Shown here in pieces: positions 1 to 12,601 of a DNA stretch of 64,000 nucleotides. Position numbers and translations under genes: made by a program. Each line of letters begins with the position of its first letter. Within the stretch, counting starts at the first letter, position 1. Source of the DNA: Homalodisca vitripennis (taxonomy: Eukaryota; Arthropoda; Insecta; Hemiptera; Cicadellidae); assembly GCF_021130785.1 (NCBI RefSeq), contig NC_060212.1:146717501-146781500 (forward strand), read 5' to 3'. A model generated the notes under the pieces. The model was not told the DNA's origin and ran no database searches. It saw nothing but the letters and a program-made list of their open reading frames with translations.

Positions 1-460
1 AGGTATGGCAATTTTCTGTTTAGGGTAAAATTTTTTGCACTCTTTGTTACTTTATGTATGCCTAACTCATTGTGTGTTTGTTATTGTCTTGGTTGTTGAA
101 GTTTGTTCTAGGTTTTATCTCTTGTTATTTCTTTAGGAAATTTAATTTTGTTATATTTAAAATTTTTATCATATTGTTATAGTTTGTTTCAAGTTTATTC
201 CTTGTTATTGCTTTAAAAATTTTACTGTTGTAGTCGTTCAAGTTTTATTTTGATTGTTGCCTCTTTTTCTTGTCTGGACACTTGTCTTGTTACACTTGCT
301 GTTTTGCTCACCAGCTCCTGACTTTTTTTGTCTTAGTTGTTGTCCACATACTTAATGCATATATTATTGTGTATTCATATAGTATTAGTATGCCTATATT
401 GTATTGTGTTATTCCAAATATTATTAATTATTATTGTAAAAATGGTGGATACCGTTGATG

Positions 461-483
461 AATAAATAAATAAATAAATAAAA
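461..483 (+). repeat. (AATA)n run, possible 3' tail of a LINE
   Basis: A short AATA tandem run follows a T-rich stretch with a GGTGGATACCGTTGATG block. A comparable arrangement (GGTGTTTACCGTAAATAAATAAA) ends the LINE fragment near 28550, so this may be the 3' tail of a related non-LTR retrotransposon whose body lies left of the window. No coding similarity was seen in 1-460. Confidence 0.35.
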
Positions 484-3286
484 GCTAAGGACTCTATAAT
501 AACAATACTTGGGGCATTCTAGCAAAATGTGCTCCATTGTTCCTATCTTACTATCTTAGCCGTTGTGCAATTCAGACAGAGTTGGATGAAGTGTCTTTTT
601 ATTTTGAATAAACATGCATTTACATTTCCGTAACCCAACCTCAATCTACAGATATTAATCATTTGCTGAGCTTAAATATTAAAATCAAGGATATTTTGGA
701 AAGCTCACGGTCTTTGTTTAAACCTAGCTTTTGTAGAACGTTGTAAGATGATTGTATGTTTGTTGTTGAAATAAATTGTATTCACTACATTTTTTTCTGA
801 TAAGCTTTAAAATCTTCAATAGGGAGTGGAACACACCTTCATAACGTATAAAATAAAAACAACCAAACAAAAATAAACAAGATATCTTTATTCTTCTTTG
901 TCTCGTGGACCGGCCAGTAATTAAATTTCCATACAATCTCACACTTCCATACTTCGTTCCACCTATTGCTTTTCTGATTAATTTGTTACTTCCTTGGGTG
1001 TTTCATATTATTAGTTCAAGGCGATTACACACTCCTTCTATTTATTGTTAATATTGTTATTTTCAATTTTAAACATTAATATGATTACGTTTCTTCCTAA
1101 TAATGTTAATTTTGTATAAATCGATCTGGAATAAAGCATGGAATTTCTCTAGAGTTTTGTATGTGGCACCAGGATCAGGAGTCCATCAAGCTTGCCTAAA
1201 CCGAGAAATTGTCACTGGTCACAGAATGAAGAAACCAAACAATATATTTATACTATTCTTCGTTGTAAAATTTTTATTTTTGTTTAAAAGATGTATTTCT
1301 TTTATAAGTTCTAAAGCTTCTCTTAGATTGTGTAGGTGTATATTTGTAATAATTTAGAAGCGTCGCGTCCTAACTTTCCATTTTGTGGAGATTCTATATT
1401 AATGAATGTTTTATTTTTTCATTCACTCCTAAAGTGCATTTTAAGCGGATTCGAGTTGTAAATAACTTTCCTAACTAACCATTTAATGTTCTTAACATTA
1501 TATATGTGTGTTTGTGTGTGTGTCGATTTGAGTACAAACAAATTAAAGAGCTGTAAACACATTGCCACACGGTAGAACTATTTTGGACGGTTTTACTGTT
1601 AGGGTTAGACCGTAATCTTCTTAGGCTAATTCCAATGTTATCAATGAAGAATCTTTGACTTTAAACAAATAATAGACTTTGCATCCATATCAGGATTATG
1701 TTTTTATAAAGCATTATAATATTATACATTTCATTATAGGTATAAAAATCCTCTAGAGCTAAGAGTTTATTCAATTATTATCCATAATAGGTCTATTTAT
1801 TTTCTTAAAACACTGTTGCAAAATTTTTTCATTCATAATAATTAGGATATTTAAGTATAAAGTGATCCAAAGTTTGAGTTTACTCAAGGGTGCACCTCAA
1901 ACATAGATGCGTGAAGTACTGATTCATTCTAAATACATTGAAATTAACATTAGTGTGGCCTATACTAATCTAACGATATTGATGTCCCTTCTCTTTATAT
2001 TAGTGTTGTTAAACCAAACTTGTTCAACGAATTTCCCTTATATTATCCAGTACCACTTGGCTTCGGAGTTCTTATTATGTATATACTGGTTAAATAGGTT
2101 TTTATAAGTTTTGTTGTTGTTGTATACTTAAATCTTGGTTACAGACAAACAATTTTTAATTATTATAAACTGCTATAGACCTCATCAAATCTAATATCAC
2201 CAAATAGTTACTGTACGGTCACATCTCTTTAGTTCGAGTAGTCAAAAAAAGAAATTACAAAAACGTAACATAAAAACAAGGTAAAGGACGTCAATATCGT
2301 CCGTAGTGTACATTATTTACTCATAAGACAGATCTTGAAGTTTTGTAAGTGGAGTTCAACTCACAAGGTTAGATTTCAGGGGTCAGTGTATTATGAAATT
2401 TACATCCAGATTAATGTAGGGGTTTATAAAAAAAACTGCCATCCTATCTGTAGCTGGGTAGAAATCACGGCATTTCATATACTGTAGTTACACATTTCGC
2501 TTTTTCTTAATTTTGTGTGTGATTGCTGAAGTTACTATTTCTCAAATATAAAATGTAGGTAGCCTACTGTCAGGTTTCATACTTTGAAGATTCCTCTGCA
2601 TTTCTCTCTTGCTCTCATTATTCTTGTTGTCAAATTATCCTATACCAGCAGGACCCTATTCTGTTTGATGCAGCTGCATATACTCTACACATATATTTTA
2701 TATCCGACGCGAAACATTGAAGAAGGCCTAAGTTATTCTTAACGTGTCATTATTGCTGATGGACTTTACCCTTTGGAGTTTAGACAGCTGAGCCCAGCTT
2801 ACAGCAAAATTTTAGATACGTGTCTGCGAGATAAATAGTAGTCTATTTTGTTTATACTCAGTCATTTAGAGTTCTGCACTATTTAAATATTGGGTATTTC
2901 AGATATTCAATTTTTCTTGTTTTCTATGGTAAGCGGTTTAAAAAAAAACAAGGAAAATAAAATTACTTAGATATATAGTTTTTATAAACTTGTAAAAAAG
3001 TAATAAAAACAGTTTGCATGAAATAACATAACCGTACTCAGAAACAAAGCTAGGTGGACAAGTCATGCTCGTTCAGGTTCTGTTTTAGAACACAAAAGGT
3101 AAATGAAACAAACATTTTATGAAAATGATAACAATATTCATTATAATCTTACCTAATTTTGTTTCGTATCTCCACTTTATTACCATTTGTTATTTAACTG
3201 CTTCTTAGTGGGCAGCTGGATATGCCCATACTTAATCATACTATCAGAAACAGTATGGCACTTATTAAATTCCTGTTCCATATAAC
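484..3286. other. No recognisable gene
   Basis: AT-rich sequence with only short chance open frames in all six frames. A short TG-rich run lies at 1503-1523. I see no protein family, RNA gene or paired inverted or direct repeat up to the LTR retrotransposon. Confidence 0.6.
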
Positions 3287-3607
3287 TGTTGTGTACGGGT
3301 TACGGGGAATCGGAATAAAAGACTGAATTAGTTTACATCATCGACTGTGCTCGGTTTAAGGTTTGGAGGGTAAACTGAGAGAGAGACAAGGGCAGGACAC
3401 TGGAAAGTGGTAGTGGTGGTATGATCTGGTGGCGTGATGAGAACAGCCAATGGCATTTATTCAAAACTGATCACCCCATATGACGTCACAGCATCATACG
3501 ATCAAACAGTTGGTCTTTGGCTGTGGCTTTAACTTGCCAGTAACAATTTATAATATGTATAATAATTATTATTATAATTATTTATTATTGTAATTCAATA
3601 CATTACA
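3287..3607 (-). repeat. 3' LTR of the gypsy-type element
   Basis: 321 bp, matching 11129-11436 nearly base for base. It reads TGTAATG...ACACAACA on the minus strand. Differences between the LTRs are mostly single-base indels in homopolymers, plus one short insertion of about 5 bp in the other LTR near its CGGGAGAG block. Confidence 0.93.
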
Positions 3608-3622
3608 TATTTCCTCCCTTCC
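3608..3622 (-). other. Polypurine tract of the LTR element
   Basis: The plus strand reads TATTTCCTCCCTTCC directly inside the 3' LTR, so the element strand carries GGAAGGGAGGAAATA next to the LTR start TGTAATG. This is where a polypurine tract for plus-strand priming is expected. Confidence 0.7.
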
Positions 3623-4558
3623 AAATTTCAAAAAATAAATTGAATTCACACAAGTCCATAGATAAATTAAACAATACAAGTGTAATAATAAATATATAAT
3701 AAACACATTTAAATATAAATAACACATAATCATTATTAAATGTCATCCTTAAGTACTGTAAGTTATTTACAAGTTTAATTTCTCTACAGGTTTCCTAATA
3801 CGAGTTGGGTATCTGTTTGTATGATCAGCTGTTCTAGTGACAGGAGAAGGAACAGCTGAGGGTAGAGAAAGACGTGGTCTAGAAATGAGGGGTAGTGATG
3901 TGACATGGAGAGGTATGATGCGGTGAGGAGGGGGGAGAGACCAGCTGATCTAGTGATGGTCAGTGATTACTAATTCTGACTGGGCTTGGAGTTGGCGGAC
4001 ACTGAGGCGCTGTCTCACGCTCCGCAACTGTACGGTCCTGAGATGGTGGAATTTTGACTGTCACTTGTCAACAATTACTACTGTGTAGTCCAATCAGCTG
4101 ATCAATATGTCTACTGCAAATTAAACCAGTTTTTGTCATAACAGAATACATCCACATTATTTAACTGTTTTATTACAATGCCCTCTATCCATTTGTCTTT
4201 AGAGCGATAATCCTCACTAATACAGATTGATTAGGAAATAGAATTCTCGTTTTTCTACCGCCAAAATATTCTTTTTTGTTTGTCCTGTTTTATTGCACAG
4301 TTCTGGCTACATTAGGTCTGAGTAAATCTAGCCTGCATCTTAGTGGTCTATTGAACATTAATTTGGCAGGTGTCTCGTTAGTGAGTACTATGAACGGAGT
4401 TTCTGTAATCAAATAACATCCTATTCAAGGCTACTTTAGTATCAATATTTTCTTGAAAAGCCAATCTCTATTCTTACGTTTAGCATATTAACTGAGTTCT
4501 CAGCCTGACCATTAGACTGAGGATGATAAGCTGGTGAAAATGTATGTCTATACATTAA

Positions 4559-7425
4559 CCTCTTCATGCATGAATTATTAAATAATTAAAAGAAAAAATT
4601 TTTTTACTTGTTTTTCTTGTTAAATAGGCTTGCTTGATAACAAAAATAATTTTTTTCAGATTTTTTTGCGTCTTAGTTAAAAAAATGGCTGACCTGACGT
4701 CATATGACACACCATGCAATAAAGGAAACAAAAAATGAATGTTACCTTTTTTATAATTTGTTTTATTTTCTGTTACATGTACATGGAACAAGTACTATGT
4801 TTAAGTTATAAATGTATAAAAAACGTATTTAATCTCTTAACATTAAATATTGTCAAATTTTTTGTAAAATAAAAAAATATTTATTTTTTCAAATATTAAA
4901 TTTTAAAACTAAAATCAATTTATTTTTTTTTAATATCCATATAAGAACATCCTATATTTACTATGGAAAGCTTTCCATACAGTCTGGACATACATGTAAA
5001 AACCACATTTTTTAACACTGGAATCTGGTTTTTTTTCCTGCAGAGTTCAAAGCGGCATCGCTGCTCCCCTGGCGTTTTCGACTTTCGATGGCCAGTGGTC
5101 AACTTTGTTCGTATCTCAGTTCCGGTGGTATTATGTTTACCTGGTAACTTTTTTTTCTTAAGAGTTGGAGTGTTGTTAGGAGACATTGAAGAGGGCCTTC
5201 CTCTCTTCTTCCCCCCATGTCACATAACCCTTTTGCAATGAGGGTGTTGGCTACACTTTTGATGATTTGAAAGATGATTTGGGAAAGTCAACAAATCTAT
5301 TTTTCCATCAACTGATTTCCCTGTAGCACAACCAGGCATTCATAGGGACACATTTAAGAGGTGAAAGAATACTCTAAGATACCACTTCTTAGACTTTATG
5401 CCATGAGGGTAATGTGCTATCATTTCTGTCCGCCATGTCAAACTCCTCCCATGAAGGTGTTATACCTCGGATACAGCATGAGGGACCGGGCCTCGCGAGG
5501 GAAATGTGGAGGAAAAGTGTGATCGTTATAACTTCTTTTGGTTTTCCTGTCATAACGTTTTGCAGTATCTTTCTGGGATTGCTCCAGCATAAGTAGAGGC
5601 AATATGAACTTCCTTGTTATCCAACCACCTAACAATAGTTATATTGTGACTTGATGTGGTTATTGATGAATTACCTCGCTTTAAGTAATTTGCCTGACAC
5701 TAATGTCTTTGCAGCATCCTTGATCCGGTTAAGCCTCACTGTACCCAATACATATATGCCCTTTTCTGTTAACTGTCTCAGCAGAGGTAGTGTCACAAAA
5801 TAATTATCCATAAAAAAGTTATTATGGTTTTTGTTAGTGATGTCGTGGCACAATCTTACAACCATGTCTGCAACTGGACCTAAGGCTGTAACAGCATGTT
5901 TCTTTCCTCCGTAGAGCTCAAAGCAATGAACATAGCCATTTCTGCTTGCCCTTACCCCACATTTTTAAATCCCCATTTTTTGGGGCTTATTCTTTATATA
6001 CTGCTTAGATGTATGGCGACCTTTGAAGGGAATCATCATCTCATCTATTGCAACATGTTCTCCCCTCACTTTGTGCTTTGTGAAATGATTCATGTAGACT
6101 TTCTATAACTGATTGTAACTTCCAAAATCTGTTACCATCATCTACCCTGGGTTCTTCATTATTTACAAAGTGTAAATATCTTCTAATTTCTTCAAATCTG
6201 TTCACTGTCATGGAATCAGCATACTAATGAAAATCGAAGAGCTGACAACGAGGACCAGTACATTCTCAACCTCGGGTAATGAATGTAAGTCATGACTATG
6301 TTGATTCCCTAAATATATCCTTAGCTCTTTAGTTTTGTGAGTTTGAAGTGCTCTTTACTATGTTGAAGAGCATATCTATTCGTTTCAAAAGCTATTTTTT
6401 TCAATAAGACTCATCAGTGAAGAGATGTTGAAAAAACTCATAAGGAGTTGCACCAGTTATATTTACAACCTGTTGTCCCAAGAAAAGGAGGGGTGCACAA
6501 TTTTTATCCTCTACCACAAATCGGTTTGTCCTTGCCATCTTCCCAAGTAACATCTGCAAGTGGAATAGGCCCATTTGTCATTATTTCTCAGTGATCGCAT
6601 CAGGGGGAGGTAAGCGTAGCATAGGTGCTGCCACTGGCTGAGGTGCTGAAGACGGCTCCGGTTGATCGTTAAAAATTAGCTAGCTCATCATTTTCCGGAA
6701 AATTTTGAAAATCCTGTGTGCAAATTTCCAGAAAGGTCTTCTGGTATTTCAATACCTTCTAAAATATTCTGTGATGGTAGCATCAAGTTTCAAATAGTTC
6801 GTCACTGATAAACTACACCGTCATCCTCTGACCCAGATGGAATAAAATTCTCACTAGGTAATTCCAAGTATTCGGCAATATCACTATCATCCAAGACAGA
6901 AGTATCCATTTTTTCTTACACCTAAAAAGAAAGAAAAAAATAAAATAAGTGAAACTATACGCCAATCAGTAATGGGCATCGGGATAGTTTCACTTATCGC
7001 ATGGTGGTGTGCGTCATTTTGCACTCACTCAATAATTTGTGGCTAATTTTGATTGTATTAACAATTTCGAAAAATATATTTTAGTATATATGTTACTATA
7101 TAATACCTAAAAACAGAAAATAATTTTTTCTTGACCTGATAAAATTTTCGTCATTAATCACGAAGAAAAAATGATAAAACTTCCAAAATAACCTCTCACT
7201 AATACCAATCAATGCTGGGACTGAATATAAAATGGAGGGAGAATGAACTGTTGCATTTCTCTGTGCTGGATAGTAGGGTGGCTTGTACTGCTATACCTAT
7301 GAGCCCTTGAGTGAACTAGATGAGATAGAGACAGTTTGGAGTACATCTTATATTTTATATATTAAAAAATAAAAAATAATTTATTTATTGAGTGGTGTCA
7401 AATGACATCGTCATGCATGAAGAGG
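4559..7425 (-). mobile_element. piggyBac-type DNA transposon, full-length but broken
   Basis: A perfect 15-bp inverted repeat, CCTCTTCATGCATGA, starts at 4559 and its complement ends at 7425. Each end is directly flanked by TTAA (4555-4558 and 7426-7429), the hallmark piggyBac target duplication. The 2867-bp element carries a degenerate piggyBac transposase on the minus strand. It sits inside the integrase of the gypsy-type element: integrase motifs continue in the same orientation on both sides, so it inserted after that retrotransposon. Confidence 0.93.
4943..6909 (-). pseudogene. piggyBac transposase pseudogene
   Basis: The likely start codon is at 6909-6907, opening an acidic N-terminus (MDTSVLDDSDIAEYLEL) typical of piggyBac transposases. 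The DDE_Tnp_1_7-type core is visible at 5671-5865 as DNYFVTLPLLRQL and GIYVLGTVRLNRI. The C-terminal cysteine motif RCRFELCRKK lies at about 5030-5070 and the frame ends around 4943-4970. Frameshifts and stops separate these blocks, so no functional enzyme is expected. The family cuts and pastes at TTAA, which agrees with the flanks. Confidence 0.85.
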
Positions 7426-9941
7426 TTAAGTTGGCAATGAAATTTTTAATTCAACTGATAGTGTGTATGGATAGTGACAGGTAATCCAAATCTAGAAAAA
7501 TAGTTCTCTTAACTTTTCTATAGCTAGCTTGCTGAAGTAGAGCCTACTTCAAATACTTCCAACCACTTAGTGTAAGCATCTATTACTACCAAGTAGGTTC
7601 TTATCTTTGAAAGGACCCAAGTAATCAATATGCAATCTTTCCCATGGCATACTAGTAGATGGATAGTGCCAAACATGTAGGATTACTCCTTACTAGGACT
7701 AGAACGTTCCATAAGACAGGAAGAGAAATTGTTTCGCTAGGCTTTCAATGTTTTCATCTATATTTGGCCACCAAATATAGGATCTTGCTACTGACTTCAT
7801 TTTTTACAATTCCCAAGTGACTCGCGTTATACTCATTTAATACGTAGCTACGCAACTTGTTAGGAACAACAATTTTATATCCCCACATATACAATGCATG
7901 CTCAACTGTTAGCTCGTCCCTTCCTTTGGAAATAAGGTAACAATTCCCTATTCTCCTGCCTGACATAAAATTTGGCCATCCGTAATCACATAGTTATGTT
8001 ATTTGTTTTATAATAGGATCATTTTGGGTTTTCAGCTTTTACATCTTCAAAAGTTAAAGGTACTGAACTTTCAGCGATACAGTGTAAATAGGTACCTTTC
8101 CACCTTGGTTCATTGTTAGTATTTACAACGTGTTTAGGTGCTTAATGGTAAGCGTGATAATGCGTCTGCGTTTACCATGCTTTTCTGACCTTACATTACT
8201 GTACATCAAAAATTGTATCCACTTAAAAATAATGCGTTTCTTTGTAATCGGCTTGCTGCGAAAACAGGTAAACCCTTTTTCGGTCCAAATATGCTAATTA
8301 AAAGGTTTGTGATCAGTACACAATGTGAATTTTCGGCCATACAAATATTGATGAAATTTCCTTACTCCTTTATAACTACTGCTAAAGCTTCCTTATCTAT
8401 TTGTGAATATTGACATTCTGCTGGCGATAAAGTACGAGAGTGGTATGCAATAGGTTTCTCAAACGCCTTCAGGGGTTATGATACTAAGTACGCAGCCCAG
8501 CCCTGTCGAGCTTGCGTCTACTGCTAGTTTTACAGGCAACTGTGAATCATAATGCGCCAAAACTGGTGCTTTAGTCAAAACATCCTTGACATGGCTAACT
8601 GATTTGAGACATTTATCATCAAAATCAAATGGCACGTCCTTTTTTAACAAGTTGTACAAACGGATTCAAGATTGTGACAAATTATTGATAAACTTTCCAT
8701 AATAATTTACCAAGCAATAAAAGCTTTGACGTTTGAGTGACAGATTTAGGTACAGAAGCTTGATTTATAGCTTTAATTTTAGATTCAGAGGTATGCAGTC
8801 CATCTTTTTCGATACTAAAACCAAGATACTCGATTTTTGTCTACAAAAGAACGTACATTTATCTTTCTTTACGGGTAAAATCCTTTTTCACTCATAGGCG
8901 TTACAATAAACCTCTTGCAACCTACTTACATGAGTTTCGTTATTAGGTGCGGTGATAAGAATATCATCCATGAACACCTGATATGCCTTCTAAATTATGC
9001 AAAGATTGTTCAATAACTCTTTGAAATATGCCTGGGGCTGATGAGATACCATAAGGCATTCTACAATATGAGAATAAAGACCCTTATGCGTGCTAATTGT
9101 ACATAATTTTTGTGACTCACTGTCTAACTTTAATATTGCATATAGGCTTGACTAAGATCTATTTTAGAGAAACGTTCTCCATGCTGTAAATTTGCAAATA
9201 AATCTTCTATTCTAGGTATAGGGTACTTGTCTACTTCTAGATACTGATTTAGAGTAACTTTAAAGTCTCCACATAGCCTAATTTCACCGTTCTTTTTTAA
9301 TACTGGTACAAATGGGCGTTCCCCATTCCGAGCTGCTTAACTGGAATTAACACTTGCTTCGTCTATCTAAGCGTTGTAGTTCTTTTTCTACCTTACTTTT
9401 CAATGAGAATGGTATCGCTCTTGGCTTAAAATACCTAGGTTTCTAGCATTTTCTTTTAGATTTTAGTTTTACTGGATTCGCCTGTATACTGACCTAGTTT
9501 CTCAGTGAACACTTCTGGAAATTGATTAGTTAGCTCGGACGTCATTGTCTCGAAATTAGCCTTGTTATCTATAGGTCTGTTTATAACACACAAGTTATTT
9601 TTTAAACGAAAATGTCAACTCCCAGTACTTTAAGCCAATCACGACCCATTAAAGGATGTGTGAACCTCCTCTAATCACATACAAATCTAAGCATTTATGT
9701 ATTTTCTCATAGCAAACATCAACATTAACTTTGCCCACAGGTAATAATAGGTTCATTAGTGTACGAACTCAAAGTTAGGTCGTTTTCTAACAATTTACAA
9801 GAAAACTAAAATTATTTTCATAAAAATCCTCACTACACACTGTGACACTAGATCCAGTATCAACTTCAAATATGGTTTCTCGACCTTGCATTAGGACTTT
9901 AATCTTAATTGGGTCAACTCTAAATTCTTTCACCGTGAGTT

Positions 9942-10925
9942 TCATTTACTCTTAAATAAATTCTGTATGTCCTCGACATAACTCTCAAGATTTTCATCAC
10001 TCTGAACATAATTCTTAGAATTATTTGAATCTGACAGTTCTGAACTATCATTTACAAAATTATGTTTCTTATAATCTTTGTTTTTCTTGTTTTGAAAATT
10101 AGACTGATAAGATATACCTTTCTTAACTTTCGAAAGCTGATTGTCTGGTAACTTACTTATTTCAGTAGATCGACATACCTTAGATATGTGATTTCTTTTA
10201 CCACATTTGTGACACACAACACCAAACAATTTGCACTGCTTCCTATAGTGACCACACTGCCCACAGCACGTACAACTGCACCTTGACTTCGTGCCTTGCG
10301 TTGTAGCTCTCGCGCTGCCACCGCTGCCGCCGACTCTCACATGTGGGTGGTGATGCGCTGCCATCCGCTGGACCCGGCTGCCGCCGTTCACTGTCAATGC
10401 CGCCGCATTTCTTCTCGCCGCTTCCACTGAGCAGACGATTTTCACAGCCTGGTCGAAGGTTAGGGTGGTCTCTCCCAACAGCCTCTGCTTGGTCGACTCA
10501 CTCCTGATGCCGCCTCACCAGTCTGTCTCTGAGATAGTCGTTGAGGGATGCGCCAAACTCGCAGTATGCAGACAACTTCTTGAGGCTGGCTGGCGATGTA
10601 CTCTGCGACTGATTCTCCTTCCTCGGCTGATCCTTTTGCTGAACTTATACCTTTCAGCTATGAATGATGGCTTCGGGTACAAATGGTCCTGAATTAACTT
10701 CACTAATTCATCGAACTTTTTCACTGAAGGTTTTTTTCCGGCGTACATAAATCTCGTAACAAAACTGTACGTTTTCACACCCACGACTGTTAGTAAGTAC
10801 TACTAACCTTTTTGTCGTCACTAATACTGTTACAGTCAACGAAATAATTCAAATCGTTCAACATACGAATTCCAAGTTTCTGCACTGTTGTCGAAGTCAC
10901 CGATTCCGCCAATAATTCCCGCCAT
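9942..10925 (-). pseudogene. Gypsy-type gag with CCHC zinc knuckles, frameshifted
   Basis: A probable start at 10925-10923 opens with MAGIIGGIGDFDNSAETW and is soon broken. A capsid-like stretch (KPSFIAERYKFSKR) lies at 10620-10720. The 9942-10478 segment contains two zinc knuckles of the CX2CX4HX4C type (CTCCGQCGHYRKQC and CHKCGKRNHISKVC), the nucleic-acid-binding part of Gag. The tail is rich in N, K and S. It lies directly upstream of the protease motif, as expected in gag-pol order. At least two frame changes are needed to link the pieces. Confidence 0.85.
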
Positions 10926-11114
10926 TTTACACTGTTTCACTAAATAGAGACGAAATGTTCCAATTTACGACCTTGTCTTCCAACATCAAAATGTACCGAT
11001 TTTGAGTCCACGTGACGCCAAACTACAGACACACTTCCTCCCACTATAATTTTTCGGAGAAATTATTTACGCACAATCGAACAGGTTGCATTGCACTCGC
11101 GGGATCGCATTAAT

Positions 11115-11128
11115 ACCTCGTCGCCAAT
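11115..11128 (-). other. Candidate primer binding site of the LTR element
   Basis: Immediately inside the 5' LTR the element strand reads CAATTGGCGACGAGG. Insect gypsy-type elements often carry such a TGGCGACGAGG block here. I cannot assign the complementary tRNA from sequence alone. Confidence 0.4.
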
Positions 11129-11436
11129 TGTTGTGTACGGGTTACGGGGAATCGGAATAAAAGACTGAATAGTTTACATCATCGACTGTGCTCGGTTAAG
11201 TTGGAGGGTAACTGAGAGAGCGGGAGAGACAAGGGCAGGGACACTGGAAGTGGTAGTGGTGGTATGATCTGGTGGCGTGATGAGAACAGCCAATGGCATT
11301 TATTCCAAAAACTGATCACCCCCATATGACGTCACAGCATCATACGATCATACAGTTGGTCTTTGGCTGTGGCTTAACTTGCCAGTAACAATTTATAATA
11401 TGTATAATAATTATTATTGTAATTCAATACATTACA
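11129..11436 (-). repeat. 5' LTR of the gypsy-type element
   Basis: 308 bp, pairing with 3287-3607. The plus strand starts TGTTGTGTACGGG and ends CATTACA, so the minus strand reads TG...CA. It contains the CCAATGGCATTTATT and ATATGACGTCACAGC blocks shared with the other LTR. Confidence 0.93.
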
Positions 11437-11639
11437 CTTGACTTCCTATTTTTTTATATTGATTTTTCTTAAATAGTTTCTGTTTTACTATTGTACGATT
11501 TTTTCAAAATCTTTTTATAATTTTCAATGGTAACTGTTTCAGCTATCTTAAAGGCTCATTCTATCCTTACCATGTTAAATAGTCAAACTTCAGGAACATA
11601 ATTGTTCTCCAAAACTACTCGTATTAGCGATTTTGAAAT

Positions 11640-11815
11640 TAAACTGAATACGATGGCTGAACTTAACAGCATTCCAAAAGATGCCTTCCAGAAATGTTTT
11701 CAACAGTGGCAAAAGTACTAGGAGAAGTGTGTGCATCACCAAGGAGACTACTTTGAAGGGGATTAAAGTTCGTAGCTCTACTTTTTAACATTCCAATACT
11801 TTTTGAATAGCCCTC
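11640..11815 (+). pseudogene. C-terminal fragment of a mariner transposase
   Basis: Reading in one frame gives AELNSIPKDAFQKCFQQWQ, a stop, then EKCVHHQGDYFEGD and a stop. This is the conserved C-terminus of mariner transposases (IPKEDFQ.CFQQW...C....G.YFEGD). The following sequence (TTTTTGAATAGCCCTCATAG) resembles a mariner 3' end. Only this tail survives; no upstream catalytic part was seen between it and the LTR at 11436. Confidence 0.72.
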
Positions 11816-12265
11816 ATAGTTTTTTAATATCTTTGGCACTTGTTCTCAACATTTAGGTGTGGTCATTTTATATAGATAAGCAATGTCAGCATTCAAAATA
11901 TTAGTTCACCCAACCAAGTTAACAGCAAAAAGTTTTGATTTTGTTCAGAATTTTTTCCATACCTCATTATCCTGTAGTTTATCTTTTATTGTAATTAAAC
12001 CTATACCCATCACAAACACTATTTGTACAATAAGTTGAACGTTTTTCAAGATAAAACAAATTCCACATCAAGAAAAAGAAATTTAATATTTCTGCCTTTA
12101 AACCTTAAGTTTGTCATTGACATATTCTGTAGTGACTATTATTATTAATAGTGGTGTAATAAATACAGCTGTGTTTTAACATTGATTGGTTTTGGTACAC
12201 TCTTATCTTAAACACAAACGTTTTTGGAAATATAAAAAATTAATCCTGTACCTAAACTTCAAATT
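11816..12265. other. No recognisable gene
   Basis: AT-rich spacer between the mariner scrap and the SINE. No reading frame with family similarity was seen on either strand. Confidence 0.6.
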
Positions 12266-12276
12266 GATTATATGTT

Positions 12277-12439
12277 GTCCTCCTCCATATACTAATGGAT
12301 ATAATCTTGGCTCTCTGAGAGATCACGGGTTCAAATCCCGGGGAGGTCCCATGATGTATAGACAAGATAATTAGTGTACTATGTACAAGTGTACATCGAA
12401 GCCAGCATAGCTAACACTGAGGCTAAAGAGAGAAAAAAA
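12277..12439 (+). mobile_element. tRNA-derived SINE, copy 1
   Basis: A 163-bp element with an A-box-like TACTAATGG (about 12287-12298) and a clear B-box, GGGTTCAAATCCC (12330-12342), the internal RNA polymerase III promoter of tRNA-derived SINEs. It ends in an A-rich tail, AGAGAGAAAAAAA. Perfect 11-bp direct repeats GATTATATGTT flank it at 12266-12276 and 12440-12450, the target duplication left by LINE-driven insertion. A second copy of the same family lies inverted at 32616-32780. The 3' half (ATCGAAGCCAGCATAGCTA) is shared by both copies and is not tRNA-like. Confidence 0.88.
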
Positions 12440-12550
12440 GATTATATGTTCTAATGATGTCTTTACAGTTAACATTACACTGTCTCACCTTAGCTATCCC
12501 CTCTGTCTTAAAATTGTAGGAAAATGTTAAATGTAGGATATGTGTTATAA

Positions 12551-12551
<1 letters not shown>

Positions 12552-12601
<50 letters not shown>
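12552..12601. repeat. (AT)n microsatellite
   Basis: Near-perfect AT dinucleotide run of about 50 bp with one interruption (TATGTATATA) at its right end. Confidence 0.9.

Larger units (their letters stand above)
3767..9930 (-). pseudogene. Broken gypsy-type pol (protease, RT, RNaseH, integrase)
   Basis: Read on the minus strand, the order is: protease active site DTGSS (about 9847-9861); reverse transcriptase with a KIDLSQAYMQY block (about 9120-9190) and the catalytic FMDDIL box (about 8957-8975); RNase H with VDASSTGLG (8459-8659); integrase zinc-binding remnant (7754-7966); integrase core pieces HIDYLGPF and IDAYTKWLEVF (about 7570-7645); then, beyond the piggyBac insertion, PAYHPQSNGQAEN (about 4490-4535). 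It ends in a basic RYPTRIRKP tail and a stop at 3767-3769. These motifs define Ty3/gypsy pol. Many frame changes and stops leave no continuous reading frame. Confidence 0.88.
3287..11436 (-). mobile_element. Gypsy-type LTR retrotransposon, broken, with nested piggyBac
   Basis: Two near-identical LTRs bracket a minus-strand gag-protease-RT-RNaseH-integrase series, the domain order of Ty3/gypsy elements. Both LTRs read TG...CA in element orientation. A purine-rich tract adjoins the 3' LTR (plus-strand 3608-3622) and a TTGGCGACGAGG block, possibly the primer binding site, adjoins the 5' LTR (11115-11128). A 2.87-kb piggyBac element (4559-7425) interrupts the integrase. No envelope gene was recognised. 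I found no convincing target-site duplication (flanks ATAAC versus CTTGA), so recombination between copies is possible. Frameshifts and stops show that the copy is inactive. Confidence 0.93.

Noticed and set aside
5438..5635. Minus-strand 65-codon frame in the first piggyBac
   Set aside because: A fragment of the broken transposase, already covered by the pseudogene entry.
12277..12350. tRNA-gene-like A and B boxes
   Set aside because: No tRNA cloverleaf with an acceptor stem could be drawn; the unit has a non-tRNA 3' half, A-rich tail and target duplications, so it is a SINE.
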